Shown: positions 43,850 through 52,519 of the stretch, piece after piece | How positions within the stretch are numbered: position 1 is the first letter of the stretch | How the letters are laid out: each line of letters opens with the position of its first letter | NCBI RefSeq assembly: GCF_014200175.1 | Contig: NZ_JACHBD010000008.1 | Span: 186,001-250,000 of the forward strand | From: Rhizobium lentis | GTDB taxonomy: Bacteria; Pseudomonadota; Alphaproteobacteria; Rhizobiales; Rhizobiaceae | Reading direction: 5' to 3' | DNA: 64,000 bases | Position numbers and translations under genes: made by a program | The notes under the pieces: generated by a model | Seen by the model: the letters and a program-made list of their open reading frames with translations, nothing else | What the model was told of the DNA's origin: nothing | The model's database searches: none

Positions 43850-44188
43850 TCACATCTGCAGGCGCGGGCGCACCTCGACCGAACCCTTGTCGGAGATCGG
43901 AACGCGGGTCGCCCATTCCAGCGCGGTGTCGATATCGGGGACCTCGATCAGATAGAAGCCGCCGAGCTGTTCCTTGCCTTCCGGATAGGGACCGTCCTGG
44001 ACATCGTGATCCTCGCCTTTGCGGCGCAAGATCGTGCCGGTCTCGGGGGCAGTCAGGCCGGCGCCGCCAGTCATGATTCCTGCCTGCGCGAGCGCCTTGC
44101 TGTAGGCGACCCAACCGTCGCGATAGGCAGGATCGCTGCGGCGGGCGAAATCTTCGGGGGCTTCGCGAATGATGAGAGCATATTGCAT
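43850..44188 (-). CDS. DGPF/YCII-domain protein, ECF42 partner
   Basis: A 112-residue YCII-like protein: MQYALIIREAPEDFARRSD, AGIMTGGAGLTAPETGTILR, DVQDGPYPEGKEQLGGFYLIEV. The DGPF family name comes from the motif here present as DGPYPE. It is always found next to ECF42-type sigma factors and is thought to be a target or modulator. ATG 44188 follows CAGGAG. First gene of the two-gene operon. Confidence 0.88.
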   Translation of the reverse strand: MQYALIIREAPEDFARRSDPAYRDGWVAYSKALAQAGIMTGGAGLTAPETGTILRRKGEDHDVQDGPYPEGKEQLGGFYLIEVPDIDTALEWATRVPISDKGSVEVRPRLQM

Positions 44189-44399
44189 GGAAAACTCCTG
44201 ATCTCGTTGTTGGCGTTGCTCCAGGCAGGCCGACGAAAGCCGTTATGCCTGGTGGAGCGGCTCTGCCGTTCCGAGACAATGAGGCGCGACCGGTGGTCGT
44301 TTCGACATGGCTTTGACAAATACTTGAAAAAGAAACGGCGCCGGAATTAGGTGAGCCAAGCTCAGAGGGCGCCAGCGCCGCCCAAGGCGTGAATGAAAG

Positions 44400-44422
44400 C
44401 AGGGCGGCGCTCACGCCGCCCG
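44400..44422 (-). terminator. Possible terminator of the DUF1508 gene
   Basis: GGGCGGCGTGAGCGCCGCCC on the minus strand is an 8-bp GC stem; the tail TGCTTTC is only weakly U-rich. It lies 12 bases past the DUF1508 stop. Confidence 0.45.
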
Positions 44423-44433
44423 TGCCGTGGTGC

Positions 44434-44622
44434 TCAGGCTTCTGCCTTCGTCTGATCGACGACATCGGCGCCGGGCGAGTTCTTCTTGATGGATTCGATG
44501 GCACTCATGGCCGAGGCCTTCGCCTTGTAGCCTTCGGACAGGAACATGGTTTCCCCGTTCGATGCCTTGAAGCGGAAGCGGAATTCGCCTGATTTATCCT
44601 TGTAAACTTCGAATTTGTACAT
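44434..44622 (-). CDS. DUF1508 (YegP-type) protein
   Basis: A 62-residue single DUF1508 repeat: MYKFEVYKDKSGEFRFRFKA, SNGETMFLSEGYKAKASAMSAIESI. YegP in E. coli has two repeats; here there is one, so it probably dimerises. Function is unknown. ATG 44622 follows GGGAGACATCC. Confidence 0.9.
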   Translation of the reverse strand: MYKFEVYKDKSGEFRFRFKASNGETMFLSEGYKAKASAMSAIESIKKNSPGADVVDQTKAEA

Positions 44623-44822
44623 GGATGTCTCCCGAAACGCTGAATTGTACCATCAGCATTGAGAGGCTAGATCAAAATGGCGAGCTTTTCCACTACCTTG
44701 GGAATTGAGATGCCTAAGCCTCTCCTGGTGTGATCGAGTCATCCTGTGGACGCGGCTTGCCGCGTCCCATCGTCACCAATCCCTTGGGCGCAAGCGGATG
44801 GATATCCGGTAGGATGCCGCCG

Positions 44823-45815
44823 TCATTCCATCTGGATGTTCGCGTCCCTGACGACCGGCCCCCATTTGGCGAGCTCGGCTTTCACATGCGCTGCGAGTTC
44901 CTCCGGGGTCGAGCCGACAATGGTGGCGCTGAACTCCTTCATCCGCTCGGCAACGGCGGGGTCGGCGAGCGCCTTCTTGGCTGCGGCATTGAGGCGCATT
45001 ACCACCTCGTTCGGCGTCTTTGCCGGCGCGAAGAGTGCGTTCCAGGTATAGGTCTCATAACCTGGAATGCCGGATTCCGCGACCGTCGGCACGTCGGGGA
45101 AGGAGGGTGCGCGCTCAGCCGTCGTCACTGCCAGCGCCCTCAGCGTGCCCCCCTTGATGTGGCTAGATGAGGAGGGCAGGTTGTCGAACATGATCGGCAC
45201 CTGGTTGCCGATGACATCGTTCAAAGCCGGGCCGGCGCCCTTATAGGGGATATGCTGCATGCTGACGCCGGCCATGGATTTGAAGAGTTCGCCGGAAAGA
45301 TGCAGCGGCGTGCCGTTGCCTGACGAAGCGTAACTGTATTTGTCGGGTTCCGCCTTCAGCAGCGTGATCAATTCCGGCACTGTCTTTACCGGCAATTCCG
45401 GATTGACGACCAGCACGTTCGGCACGACGACGAGCAGCGAGATCGGCGCGAAATCCTTCTCGGGATCATAGGGGGTCGATTTGAGGATCAGCGGATTGAG
45501 GGCGTGGGTCGCGACCGTGCCCATCAGGATGGTGTAGCCGTCGGGGTCGGCGCGGGCGACGTTGCCGGCGCCGAGATTGCCGCCGGCGCCGGCGACGTTC
45601 TGGACGATCACCTGCTGGCCGAGATCTTCCGACATCTTCTGCGCGACGATGCGGGCGACGACATCGGTCGAGCCGCCGGCGGCGAAGGGCACGACCATGG
45701 TGATCGCACGATCCGGAAAATCCGCGGCAACGGAAGCCGTGCCGAGACCGAGCGTCGCAGCCAGGCCGAAAACGAGCGCAAGGCCCGTGCGTCGCGTCAT
45801 GTTGGAAAGCGCCAT
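44823..45815 (-). CDS. Bug/TctC-family periplasmic binding protein
   Basis: A 330-residue periplasmic solute-binding protein with a signal peptide ending ASVAADFP. Features of the family: ITMVVPFAAGGSTDVVARIVA, VIVQNVAGAGGNLGAGNVAR, YSYASSGNGTPLHLSGELFK and HIPYKGAGPALNDVI. Such proteins feed tripartite tricarboxylate transporters (TctAB), but no TctA or TctB gene is adjacent, so it is an orphan in this window. ATG 45815 follows GGGAGGAGATAGGA. Ligand is probably a carboxylate. Confidence 0.92.
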   Translation of the reverse strand: MALSNMTRRTGLALVFGLAATLGLGTASVAADFPDRAITMVVPFAAGGSTDVVARIVAQKMSEDLGQQVIVQNVAGAGGNLGAGNVARADPDGYTILMGTVATHALNPLILKSTPYDPEKDFAPISLLVVVPNVLVVNPELPVKTVPELITLLKAEPDKYSYASSGNGTPLHLSGELFKSMAGVSMQHIPYKGAGPALNDVIGNQVPIMFDNLPSSSSHIKGGTLRALAVTTAERAPSFPDVPTVAESGIPGYETYTWNALFAPAKTPNEVVMRLNAAAKKALADPAVAERMKEFSATIVGSTPEELAAHVKAELAKWGPVVRDANIQME

Positions 45816-45955
45816 TCCTATCTCCTCCCACGATTTCAACAGCAACCCCCTACCCGGGGAATGAAGAGGGTAGGGCAGGAGGCGGGAAAGACAACCGCGA
45901 GAAAGTGTAGGAGAGGTCAGACTTTAGTTGCTGTCCTGGGAAAAGCGGATGCCGG

Positions 45956-47836
45956 TCATTTCGCGGAAGCGAGTACGTCCTCGTTGGCGGCGTCGAACTG
46001 CAGCCGGGCGAGGCGCGCATAGATGCCGCCGTGGCGGATGAGGCTCTGATGCGTGCCCTCCTCGACGACGCGGCCCTGATCCATGACGAGGATGCGGTCG
46101 GCCTTCAGGACGGTGGCGAGGCGATGGGCGATGACGAGCGTCGTGCGGCCGTCGACCAAGCCGTCGAGCGCCTTCTGCACCAGGGTCTCGCTTTCGGCGT
46201 CAAGGGCAGACGTCGCCTCGTCGAGCAGCAATACGGGCGCGTTCTTCAGGATGGCGCGAGCAATGGCGATGCGCTGCCGCTGGCCGCCCGAGAGGGTGAC
46301 GCCGCGTTCGCCGACCTCGGTCTCATAGCCGCTTTCCAGCCGGGCGATGAACTCGTCGGCCTGGGCGGCAAGCGCTGCGGCGCGGACCTCCTCACGCGAG
46401 GCACCGGGGCGGCCGAAGGCGATGTTGTCATGGATCGAAGCGGCAAAGATGGTGACATCCTGCGGCACGATGGCAATGCGCCGGCGCAACTCGTCCGGTG
46501 TCGTCAGCCGGGCGTCGACACCGTCGATCGTCACGCTGCCCTGTTGCGGATCGTAGAAGCGTAGCAGCAGCGAAAAGACGGTGCTCTTGCCGGCACCGGA
46601 GGGGCCGACGATGGCGACGGTTTCGCCCGGTGCGATGGCGAAGTTCAAGCCATGCAGCGCCGATTTGCCGGGACGTGAGGGATAGGCGAAATGCACGTTG
46701 GAAAATTCGACGCGGCCGCGGCTGGGCGAGGGCAGGGCTTCGGGGCTGGCAGGGGCGGCGATCGGCGAGACCTCGTCGAGAAGCTCGGTCAGACGGTCGG
46801 CAGCGCCGGCCGCCTGCGAGAGTTCGCCCCAGACCTCCGACAGTGCGCCAAGCGATCCGGCCGAAATCACGGCATAGAGCAGGAACTGACCGAGCGTGCC
46901 GGCCGAAAGCGTGCCGGCAAGCACGCTGTGGGCGCCGACCCAGAGCACGGCGACGACGCTGCCGAAGATCAGCGTGATGGCTATGCCGGTCAGCAAGGCG
47001 CGCGAGCGGATGGCGGCGCGGGCGGCCTCATAGGCGGATTCAACGGCGCCGCCGTAGCGCGTCGCTGCGGCATCTTCGCCGTTGAAGGCCTGGACCGTGC
47101 GGGTTGCGGCGATCGTCTCGTTGGCAAAGGCGGACGCTTCGGCAAGCGTGTCCTGCGCGGCGCGGGAGCGCCTGCGCACCGAGCGGCCGAAGGCAACGAG
47201 CGGGAAGACGATCAGCGGGATCGCCCCGATGACGAGGCTGGAAAGCTTCGGCGAGGTGACGACCATCATGCCTATGGCGCCGAGACAGAGGATGAGGTTC
47301 CTGAGCGCCACGGAAGCAGTGGCGCCGACGGCAGACTTGATCTGCGTCGTATCGGCCGTCAGACGCGAGATGATTTCGCCGGACTGATTGACGTCGAAGA
47401 AGGAGGGCGACAGCCGCGTCACATGGGCAAAGACATCACGGCGAAGATCGGCAACGATGCGTTCGCCGATGGTAATGACGAAATAATAGCGCAGCGCGCT
47501 GGCGATCGCGAGCACGATGGCCATGACCATCAGCATGGCGAAGTAGCTGTTGATGAAGCGGCCGTCCGACTGGGTGAAGCCGTGATCGATCATGCGGCGC
47601 ACGGCGAGCGGCAGCGCCAGCGAGGTGACGGCAGCAAGCGTCAGCGAAATCAGCGCCCCGGCCACCAGGCCGCGATAGCGCATGAGATAAGGCGTCAGTC
47701 TGCCGAGCGGCCGCAACGACCGCCTTTTGTTTTCTTCAGCCCGTCCCTGTTCTGCCAAATCATCTCCGATCGCCTGAGGACCCGCTAATGCGGCCTGTTG
47801 GCTCTTGTTATCCCGGCGTCCTTCATGTATAGGCAC
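45956..47836 (-). CDS. ABC exporter, fused membrane and ATPase domains (MsbA-like)
   Basis: A 626-residue half-transporter. The six-helix membrane domain spans about residues 45-340 (LTPYLMRYRGLVAGALISLT; FVITIGERIVADLRRDVFAHV coupling helices). The nucleotide-binding domain follows with Walker A VGPSGAGKST near residue 412, signature TLSGGQRQRIAIARA near 517, Walker B PVLLLDEATSALD and H-loop VIAHRL. It should act as a homodimer exporting a lipid or drug. The start is GTG 47836 with AGGA close upstream; a later start within the charged N-terminal tail is possible. Divergent from rpmE. Confidence 0.92.
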   Translation of the reverse strand: MPIHEGRRDNKSQQAALAGPQAIGDDLAEQGRAEENKRRSLRPLGRLTPYLMRYRGLVAGALISLTLAAVTSLALPLAVRRMIDHGFTQSDGRFINSYFAMLMVMAIVLAIASALRYYFVITIGERIVADLRRDVFAHVTRLSPSFFDVNQSGEIISRLTADTTQIKSAVGATASVALRNLILCLGAIGMMVVTSPKLSSLVIGAIPLIVFPLVAFGRSVRRRSRAAQDTLAEASAFANETIAATRTVQAFNGEDAAATRYGGAVESAYEAARAAIRSRALLTGIAITLIFGSVVAVLWVGAHSVLAGTLSAGTLGQFLLYAVISAGSLGALSEVWGELSQAAGAADRLTELLDEVSPIAAPASPEALPSPSRGRVEFSNVHFAYPSRPGKSALHGLNFAIAPGETVAIVGPSGAGKSTVFSLLLRFYDPQQGSVTIDGVDARLTTPDELRRRIAIVPQDVTIFAASIHDNIAFGRPGASREEVRAAALAAQADEFIARLESGYETEVGERGVTLSGGQRQRIAIARAILKNAPVLLLDEATSALDAESETLVQKALDGLVDGRTTLVIAHRLATVLKADRILVMDQGRVVEEGTHQSLIRHGGIYARLARLQFDAANEDVLASAK

Positions 47837-47949
47837 GCCATCCTAATGGGAAGCCGTAGCCATCACGACTGCGGCTTCATTTATTCAATCGGTTCGGTGG
47901 CCGCAACTGCATGCGGCAAATTGAACTCCGGTATCGCAGGAAGATTGTT

Positions 47950-48171
47950 ATGAAGGCAGGCATCCATCCCGACTATCACATGATCAAGGTAGTCATGACC
48001 GATGGCACCGAATACGAAACCCGCTCGACCTGGGGTTCGGAAGGTGCTGTCATGAACCTCGAAATCGATTCCAAATCGCATCCGGCCTGGACCGGCGGCA
48101 ACCAGCAGCTGATGGACCGCGGTGGCCGCGTTTCCAAGTTCAACAAGCGTTTCGGCGGCCTCGGCCTCTAA
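47950..48171 (+). CDS. rpmE: 50S ribosomal protein L31
   Basis: A 73-residue ribosomal protein: MKAGIHPDYHMIKVVMTDGT, EYETRSTWG, LEIDSKSHPAWTGGNQQLMD and RGGRVSKFNKRFGGL. The Cys residues of zinc-binding L31 are absent, making it the zinc-independent form as in many rhizobia. ATG 47950 follows AGGAAG. A strong terminator follows. Confidence 0.97.
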   Translation: MKAGIHPDYHMIKVVMTDGTEYETRSTWGSEGAVMNLEIDSKSHPAWTGGNQQLMDRGGRVSKFNKRFGGLGL

Positions 48172-48194
48172 TCGCCTCTGCTCAACGGAATTTG

Positions 48195-48226
48195 AAAAAA
48201 AGGCCCGGTTCTGCCGGGCTTTTTTG
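48195..48226 (+). terminator. Rho-independent terminator of rpmE
   Basis: AGGCCCGGTTCTGCCGGGCTTTTTTG is a GC stem with U tract 24 bases past the rpmE stop. Confidence 0.92.
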
Positions 48227-48257
48227 CGTTCGCAGGCTGGCGCGGTAGCGCAGCAAA

Positions 48258-48290
48258 TGAAAAACCGGCCGCGCAATGCGCAGCCGGTTC
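48258..48290 (-). terminator. Rho-independent terminator of rcdA
   Basis: On the minus strand AACCGGCTGCGCATTGCGCGGCCGGTTTTTC forms a strong stem with a U tract, 20 bases past the rcdA stop. Confidence 0.9.
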
Positions 48291-48311
48291 AAACGGAATT
48301 TGTCAGATCGG

Positions 48312-48827
48312 TCAGTTGTTGCCGAAGGCCGTCTGCAGCAGGGAAAGCTGGGCCTGCACGCTGTTCTGATTGTCGTGAACGATGACGGCTTCGGCCGGGC
48401 GATAGATTTCGCGATCAAGCAGGGCGATGCGGTTCTGCAGGCGTAGCGAGCGCTCGACGAGATCGCGGAAGGATTCCGGCAGATCGCCCCAGCCCGGTGC
48501 GGCGCGGTCGACGTTGAAGCCGTCCAGGCGGACCTTGTTCTTCTCGGCCAGGACCTGATCGCGGGACATTTCGCCGTTGTTGACGGCGCGCTGCAGCAGC
48601 AGCCAGGAAGCCATCTGCATCAGGCGGGTGGTCAGCCGCATCGATTCCGCGGCGTAGAGGACGGAAGCCATGCGCGGCAGGACCTTGGAGGCTGCGCGGC
48701 CCTGGCCGTCGAGATAGGCGGCGGTCTCCTCGACCAGCGACATGCCTTCGGCATAAAGCGCCTTGAACTGCGAGGATGCAGCCGCGCGGCCTGCAAAACT
48801 GATCGTGTTCAATCCAACTTCCGACAT
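48312..48827 (-). CDS. rcdA: RcdA-type CtrA-degradation adaptor (DUF1465)
   Basis: A 171-residue helical protein. YAEGMSLVEETAAYLDGQGR, ESMRLTTRLMQMASWLLLQR and AVNNGEMSRDQ are the DUF1465 signature, the family of Caulobacter RcdA, which with CpdR and PopA delivers the cell-cycle master regulator CtrA to ClpXP protease. The C-terminal part (disordered in Caulobacter RcdA) ends QLSLLQTAFGNN. A canonical CtrA box lies 126 bases upstream of ATG 48827, consistent with feedback control of CtrA. Monocistronic, with its own terminator. The adaptor role is carried over from Caulobacter and Sinorhizobium. Confidence 0.88.
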   Translation of the reverse strand: MSEVGLNTISFAGRAAASSQFKALYAEGMSLVEETAAYLDGQGRAASKVLPRMASVLYAAESMRLTTRLMQMASWLLLQRAVNNGEMSRDQVLAEKNKVRLDGFNVDRAAPGWGDLPESFRDLVERSLRLQNRIALLDREIYRPAEAVIVHDNQNSVQAQLSLLQTAFGNN

Positions 48828-48952
48828 CGCAATAGTCCCTGTTGCACGCAGCTACTTATGGTCAGGTAACGCCGGCGCCGACGGAGAAGTTTCCCGAGCC
48901 GGTTTTTATGACTTTAAGATGGTATCATTAGCGCAAATGCGCAAGCCGTTTC

Positions 48953-48967
48953 TTAAGAAAGGGTTAA
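48953..48967. promoter_or_regulatory. CtrA-binding box TTAA-N7-TTAA upstream of rcdA
   Basis: TTAAGAAAGGGTTAA fits the full CtrA consensus exactly. It lies 126 bases upstream of the rcdA start and downstream of the DUF1192 terminator, so it can only serve rcdA among annotated neighbours. The whole intergenic stretch 48828-49216 (389 bases) otherwise holds the terminator at 49003-49030 and AT-rich sequence without an ORF. Confidence 0.7.
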
Positions 48968-49002
48968 TCTCCACAGTTTCATGGAAAACGCGCTGGACGC
49001 AG

Positions 49003-49030
49003 CAAAAAGAAGAGCCGCAAAAGCGGCTCT
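49003..49030 (-). terminator. Terminator of the DUF1192 gene
   Basis: On the minus strand AGAGCCGCTTTTGCGGCTCT is a perfect 8-bp stem followed by TCTTTTTGC. It lies 187 bases past the DUF1192 stop and just before the rcdA control region. Confidence 0.8.
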
Positions 49031-49216
49031 CAAGGTAAAACAGGGAGAAAAATCAGACCAATTCACCGCGTGGAAAACTGTCTGAGACCCAGAGGAAATC
49101 TGGATGAATATAGTAATACCTTATAAAGCTTAATATTTTATTAACATTGTGCTGAATTAAGACTTGAGGCTGGCTCGTTTTGCCTGCCATGGTCTTGTTT
49201 TTGAGGTTTTTGCCAG

Positions 49217-49408
49217 TCACGATCGGAAGAAGCTTTCCGCCGCCTGTCGTCCGGAGGCCTTGCGGGCGGCCTCGGCTTCCAGGCGGGTGATCTCGGTCTT
49301 CAGCAACTCCACTCGAGCCTTCAGCTCGTCCACAGAAAGCATGGAGAGATCGGCGCCGATCTCGTGGGCGGTTTTCTTCTGCGGCCGGTCGTCATCGATA
49401 AAGCTCAT
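49217..49408 (-). CDS. DUF1192 family protein
   Basis: A 63-residue protein: MSFIDDDRPQKKTAHEIGADL, then SVDELKARVELLKTEITRLEAEAA, a short coiled coil. DUF1192 is a common alphaproteobacterial micro-protein of unknown function. ATG 49408 follows GGAGGAGAACCG. It is transcribed towards rcdA but separated by a terminator. Confidence 0.88.
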   Translation of the reverse strand: MSFIDDDRPQKKTAHEIGADLSMLSVDELKARVELLKTEITRLEAEAARKASGRQAAESFFRS

Positions 49409-49563
49409 CGGTTCTCCTCCTTTTGCTGCAGGCAGCATGATGGCGAAAAATACGGGCGATGCGGAAGGAAGAATATAGGCCGATCCGGCCTAAACCCACC
49501 CTCGTCCTGAGCTTCCCGTTCATGAGTTACGGAAAAAACCGCAGCGCAGTTCTGCGGGACGCT

Positions 49564-50844
49564 CTATCCGAACTTTACAGCAGGATCGCCGCTTTCGGGA
49601 GACTTGCCGGTGCCGCGATCGGCAAGCGACATGCTTTCCGGCGTCAGCATCGGCGAAGTGCCGGTCGGGATCGTCGTATAGGCGTCGCGATCGCTGGCCG
49701 GGACGGCGGCGCGGATGCGGCTTCTTATAATGGCATAACCGGTGATCAGCACATGGGCGACCGCGGTGACCAGGAAAAGCGCATGCGGGGTGATCGCCGA
49801 CATGACGGGGCCGCCGAGCGTTGGGCCGATGACCGTGCCGATGCCGTAGAGGAGCAGCAGGCCGCCGGAGACCTTGACGAAATCCTCCGATGCCGCGAAG
49901 TCGTTGGCGTGAGCGACCGCGATCGGGTAGAGCGTATTGGCCACCGCGCCGTAAAGGACAACCAAACCGATCAGCAAGGCGGGCGATGTCGGGTGGAGCA
50001 TGAAGATCAGCAGGCCGGCGAGGGCGGCGATCGCCGACATGGCGGCGAGCACGTAGCGCCGGTCGATACGATCAGACAGTCGGCCGGCCGGCAACTGCAT
50101 CATGGCGCCGGCGAAGATGGTGGCGCTCATCATAACGGCGATGCTGGTGTCGGAAAGGCCGGCGCCGGCGCCGAAGACGGCTCCTAACGTGCCGTAGGCG
50201 CCGTTGGCGATGCCGACGAGCAGGATGCCGAGGCAGGAGACGGGCGAATTGCGGTAGAGCGCCGGCAGGTCGAGACGCACGGCCTTCAGCGGCTGCGGCG
50301 AGGCGGCGGTCGAAAGCGTCGTCGGCAGCATGGCGATGCAATAGAAGATGCCGCAGATCATGAACAGTACCGGCGTGCGCACATCCTCGAGCGGGATCAT
50401 CATCTGGCCGCCGACGACGCCGAGCAGTGTGATGCCGATATAGAGCGAGAAGATCGCACCGCGGCTTTCATTGCTGGCGCGCTCGTTCAGCCAGCTTTCG
50501 ATGATCATCGACGTGCCGGCAGTGGAGAAGCCGGTGACGGCGCGCAGGACCACCCACCAGATGGGATCGATGATGATGCCGCTGACGAGCGCGATGATGG
50601 CGATGATCGAGATGAAGCCGGAGAAGGCTCTGACATGACCGACGCGGCGCACCAGTTTCGGCGCCACCAGGCAGCCGATGACGAAGCCTCCGGCCCATGA
50701 GGTGCCGAGCAGGCCGAGCGTCGTGGTGGCGTAGCCTTCGAGATTGCCGCGCACGGGAAGCAGGATGCCCTGCAGGCCGTTGCCCATGAAAAGGAAGAGC
50801 GTGCCAAAGAGCAACGCGGCGACGGACAGCAGATTTCTCTTCAT
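49564..50844 (-). CDS. MFS transporter
   Basis: A 426-residue membrane protein with 12 hydrophobic segments. The loop after helix 2 has the major-facilitator pattern (GCLVAPKLVRRVGHVRAF), and its counterpart after helix 8 is LPAGRLSDRIDRRYVL, typical of sugar/drug proton symporters. A cytoplasmic C-terminal tail of about 45 residues is Pro/Ser-rich. Substrate unknown. ATG 50844 is preceded by GGGAAATG. It stands alone. Confidence 0.9.
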   Translation of the reverse strand: MKRNLLSVAALLFGTLFLFMGNGLQGILLPVRGNLEGYATTTLGLLGTSWAGGFVIGCLVAPKLVRRVGHVRAFSGFISIIAIIALVSGIIIDPIWWVVLRAVTGFSTAGTSMIIESWLNERASNESRGAIFSLYIGITLLGVVGGQMMIPLEDVRTPVLFMICGIFYCIAMLPTTLSTAASPQPLKAVRLDLPALYRNSPVSCLGILLVGIANGAYGTLGAVFGAGAGLSDTSIAVMMSATIFAGAMMQLPAGRLSDRIDRRYVLAAMSAIAALAGLLIFMLHPTSPALLIGLVVLYGAVANTLYPIAVAHANDFAASEDFVKVSGGLLLLYGIGTVIGPTLGGPVMSAITPHALFLVTAVAHVLITGYAIIRSRIRAAVPASDRDAYTTIPTGTSPMLTPESMSLADRGTGKSPESGDPAVKFG

Positions 50845-51017
50845 TTCCCCAGACTCGGTCTCAGCGATTGTAAACGGACATAAGGCAAGACATGCGCCTG
50901 GCCAGCCTCAAGATGATTGATTGTGCCCCGGAATATCTTTACGGCGTGTCGAGATGCTCTTGTTCGCGCGGAAAAATGTCCGTCCTGTGACATTCCGAAA
51001 AATGGAAAAAATAAAGC

Positions 51018-51182
51018 ATGACAAAGCTGATAGCCTTGCTGCTCATGCTTGCCATGGCGATACAGGTGATCAAGCCGCTCGGGCTCCCCGGCCTCCGGCG
51101 GCGCATGGATTTCTGGAAGATCGCGCTCATCGCCTTCGGTGTCTGGGCCGTGGCGCTCTTATCGCGCGACTTCCTGATGTAA
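51018..51182 (+). CDS. Small two-helix membrane protein
   Basis: A 54-residue ORF: MTKLIALLLMLAMAIQVIKP, GLPGLRRRMDFWKIALIAFG, VWAVALLSRDFLM. Two hydrophobic helices are separated by a basic loop (LRRRMDFWK), which is the composition of a genuine small membrane protein. ATG 51018 has GGAAAAAATAAAGC upstream, a modest ribosome-binding site. Function unknown. It fits between MFS and PhzF genes and runs opposite to both. Confidence 0.65.
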   Translation: MTKLIALLLMLAMAIQVIKPLGLPGLRRRMDFWKIALIAFGVWAVALLSRDFLM

Positions 51183-51204
51183 GCCCGCACGTCCTCCAGG
51201 ATCG

Positions 51205-52128
51205 TCAGTCCCGCAGGATGATTTCTCCGCGCATGACGGAAACGCAGCGTCCCGAGATGACGACATCGGTGACGATCCCGCCGGATTTCACGACATCGAG
51301 GGCAATGATACTGCGGCGGCCCATTTCAACGCCTTGTTCGATGATGATGCGGACGTCCATATCGGCGTCCGGCGCAAGCGAGACAAGATAGGCGCCGAGT
51401 GCTGCCGAAGCGCTGCCGGTCGCCGGATCCTCGGGCACGTTATCGAGGGGGGCAAACATGCGGGCGCGAATGTTCCACGGATTCTCGGCCGACCTGGCAT
51501 AGACAAAGAGCGAGAAATCGTGGCCGCTCGTCGTCTGGCGGCCTGCGGCTACCTGGAAGCCGGCGAGGTTCGGGCGAGCGGCGGCGAGGGTTTCGAGCCC
51601 GTTCAATTCGGCGACGGCGAAGTTCAGGCCGACGGAGGCAAAGACCGGCGCGTGGGTGGTGGTGATGATGAGGCCCGGATCGAGCGAGATGCAACGGGCG
51701 ACGGTTTCCTCGGCAATGGTGTCGCCGATCGTCAGCGGCTGCGGCGCGCGGATGGCGGTGGCCTCGATCTGTCCGCCGTTGCGTTTCAGGTCGACTTCGA
51801 CGATGCCGGCCTTTTCCTCGAAGCGCAGCCTGTCGCCGACCGGCTTGCCGAAGATCTCGGCCTGCTGGCCGAGCACGTAGGCGGTGCCGACATTCGGATG
51901 GCCGGCGAAAGGGATCTCCATCGTCGGGGTGAAGATGCGCACGCCGGCGGAATTCCGATCGTCTTCGGGCGGCAGAACGAAGGTGACTTCGGAATAGTTG
52001 AACTCGGTGGCGATCTTCTGCATCGCCGCATCGCTCAAGCCCCGGGCATCGGAAATGACAGCAAGCGGATTGCCCTCGAAGCGGGTGGAGGTGAAGACGT
52101 CGACGGTGACGTAGGAGATGGTGTTCAT
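51205..52128 (-). CDS. PhzF-family isomerase/epimerase
   Basis: A 307-residue enzyme of the diaminopimelate-epimerase fold. The first half has VDVFTSTRFEGNPLAVISDA and NYSEVTFVLPP, with the catalytic Glu in YSEVTF; IPFAGHPNVGTAYVL is the substrate loop. The second half has APLDNVPEDPATGSASAALGAYL. Family members include PhzF of phenazine synthesis, but no phenazine genes are present; the substrate is unknown. ATG 52128 follows GGAGCCGCC. A RIME-like element lies upstream. Confidence 0.9.
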   Translation of the reverse strand: MNTISYVTVDVFTSTRFEGNPLAVISDARGLSDAAMQKIATEFNYSEVTFVLPPEDDRNSAGVRIFTPTMEIPFAGHPNVGTAYVLGQQAEIFGKPVGDRLRFEEKAGIVEVDLKRNGGQIEATAIRAPQPLTIGDTIAEETVARCISLDPGLIITTTHAPVFASVGLNFAVAELNGLETLAAARPNLAGFQVAAGRQTTSGHDFSLFVYARSAENPWNIRARMFAPLDNVPEDPATGSASAALGAYLVSLAPDADMDVRIIIEQGVEMGRRSIIALDVVKSGGIVTDVVISGRCVSVMRGEIILRD

Positions 52129-52287
52129 GGCGGCTCCTGTTGTGGCAGGCCGTCATGAGTAAGCATGGTTTTTTAGGGAATGAAGCGGTTTCTTGTCGCC
52201 GTGACAATGAGAGCGGAGCGTCTTACGCGCCGAACTTATTGTCCACGCAACTTCGCCGGTGGCAATGGGGAGGAGCGCGTCTCTCCA

Positions 52288-52456
52288 GCCCCTCATTCCT
52301 GTGCTCTTCAGGGCTTCGCCCAAGGGATGTCACAGGAATCCAGCTATGGCGCGTCCGCACCGTGAGTGAATCAATATTTCAGGGAAAAGAGTCTTTCGCG
52401 CCCAATGGACCTGGGCGCACTGGGTTCCTGTGACGAGCACAGGAATGAGGGAGGCC
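52288..52456. repeat. RIME-like palindromic mosaic element, copy 2
   Basis: It matches the element at 4881-5030 in order and sequence: CCTCATTCCTGTGCTC, GTCACAGGAATCCAGC, GGCGCGTCCGC-CCGTG, CGCGCCCAA-GGAC-TGGGCGC, then an inverted right arm TTCCTGTGACGAGCACAGGA. It differs by many point changes and by 22 extra bases in the left arm (52307-52328), which form their own hairpin (GGGC-TTC-GCCC). It occupies most of the 391 bases between the PhzF gene and fba; the rest of that gap shows no other feature. Confidence 0.8.
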
Positions 52457-52519
52457 GAGGGGATTAGCGGGAGCGGCACCGTTGTGATTGCCGCCCCCAC
52501 CCAATCCCAAGTCCAAAAA

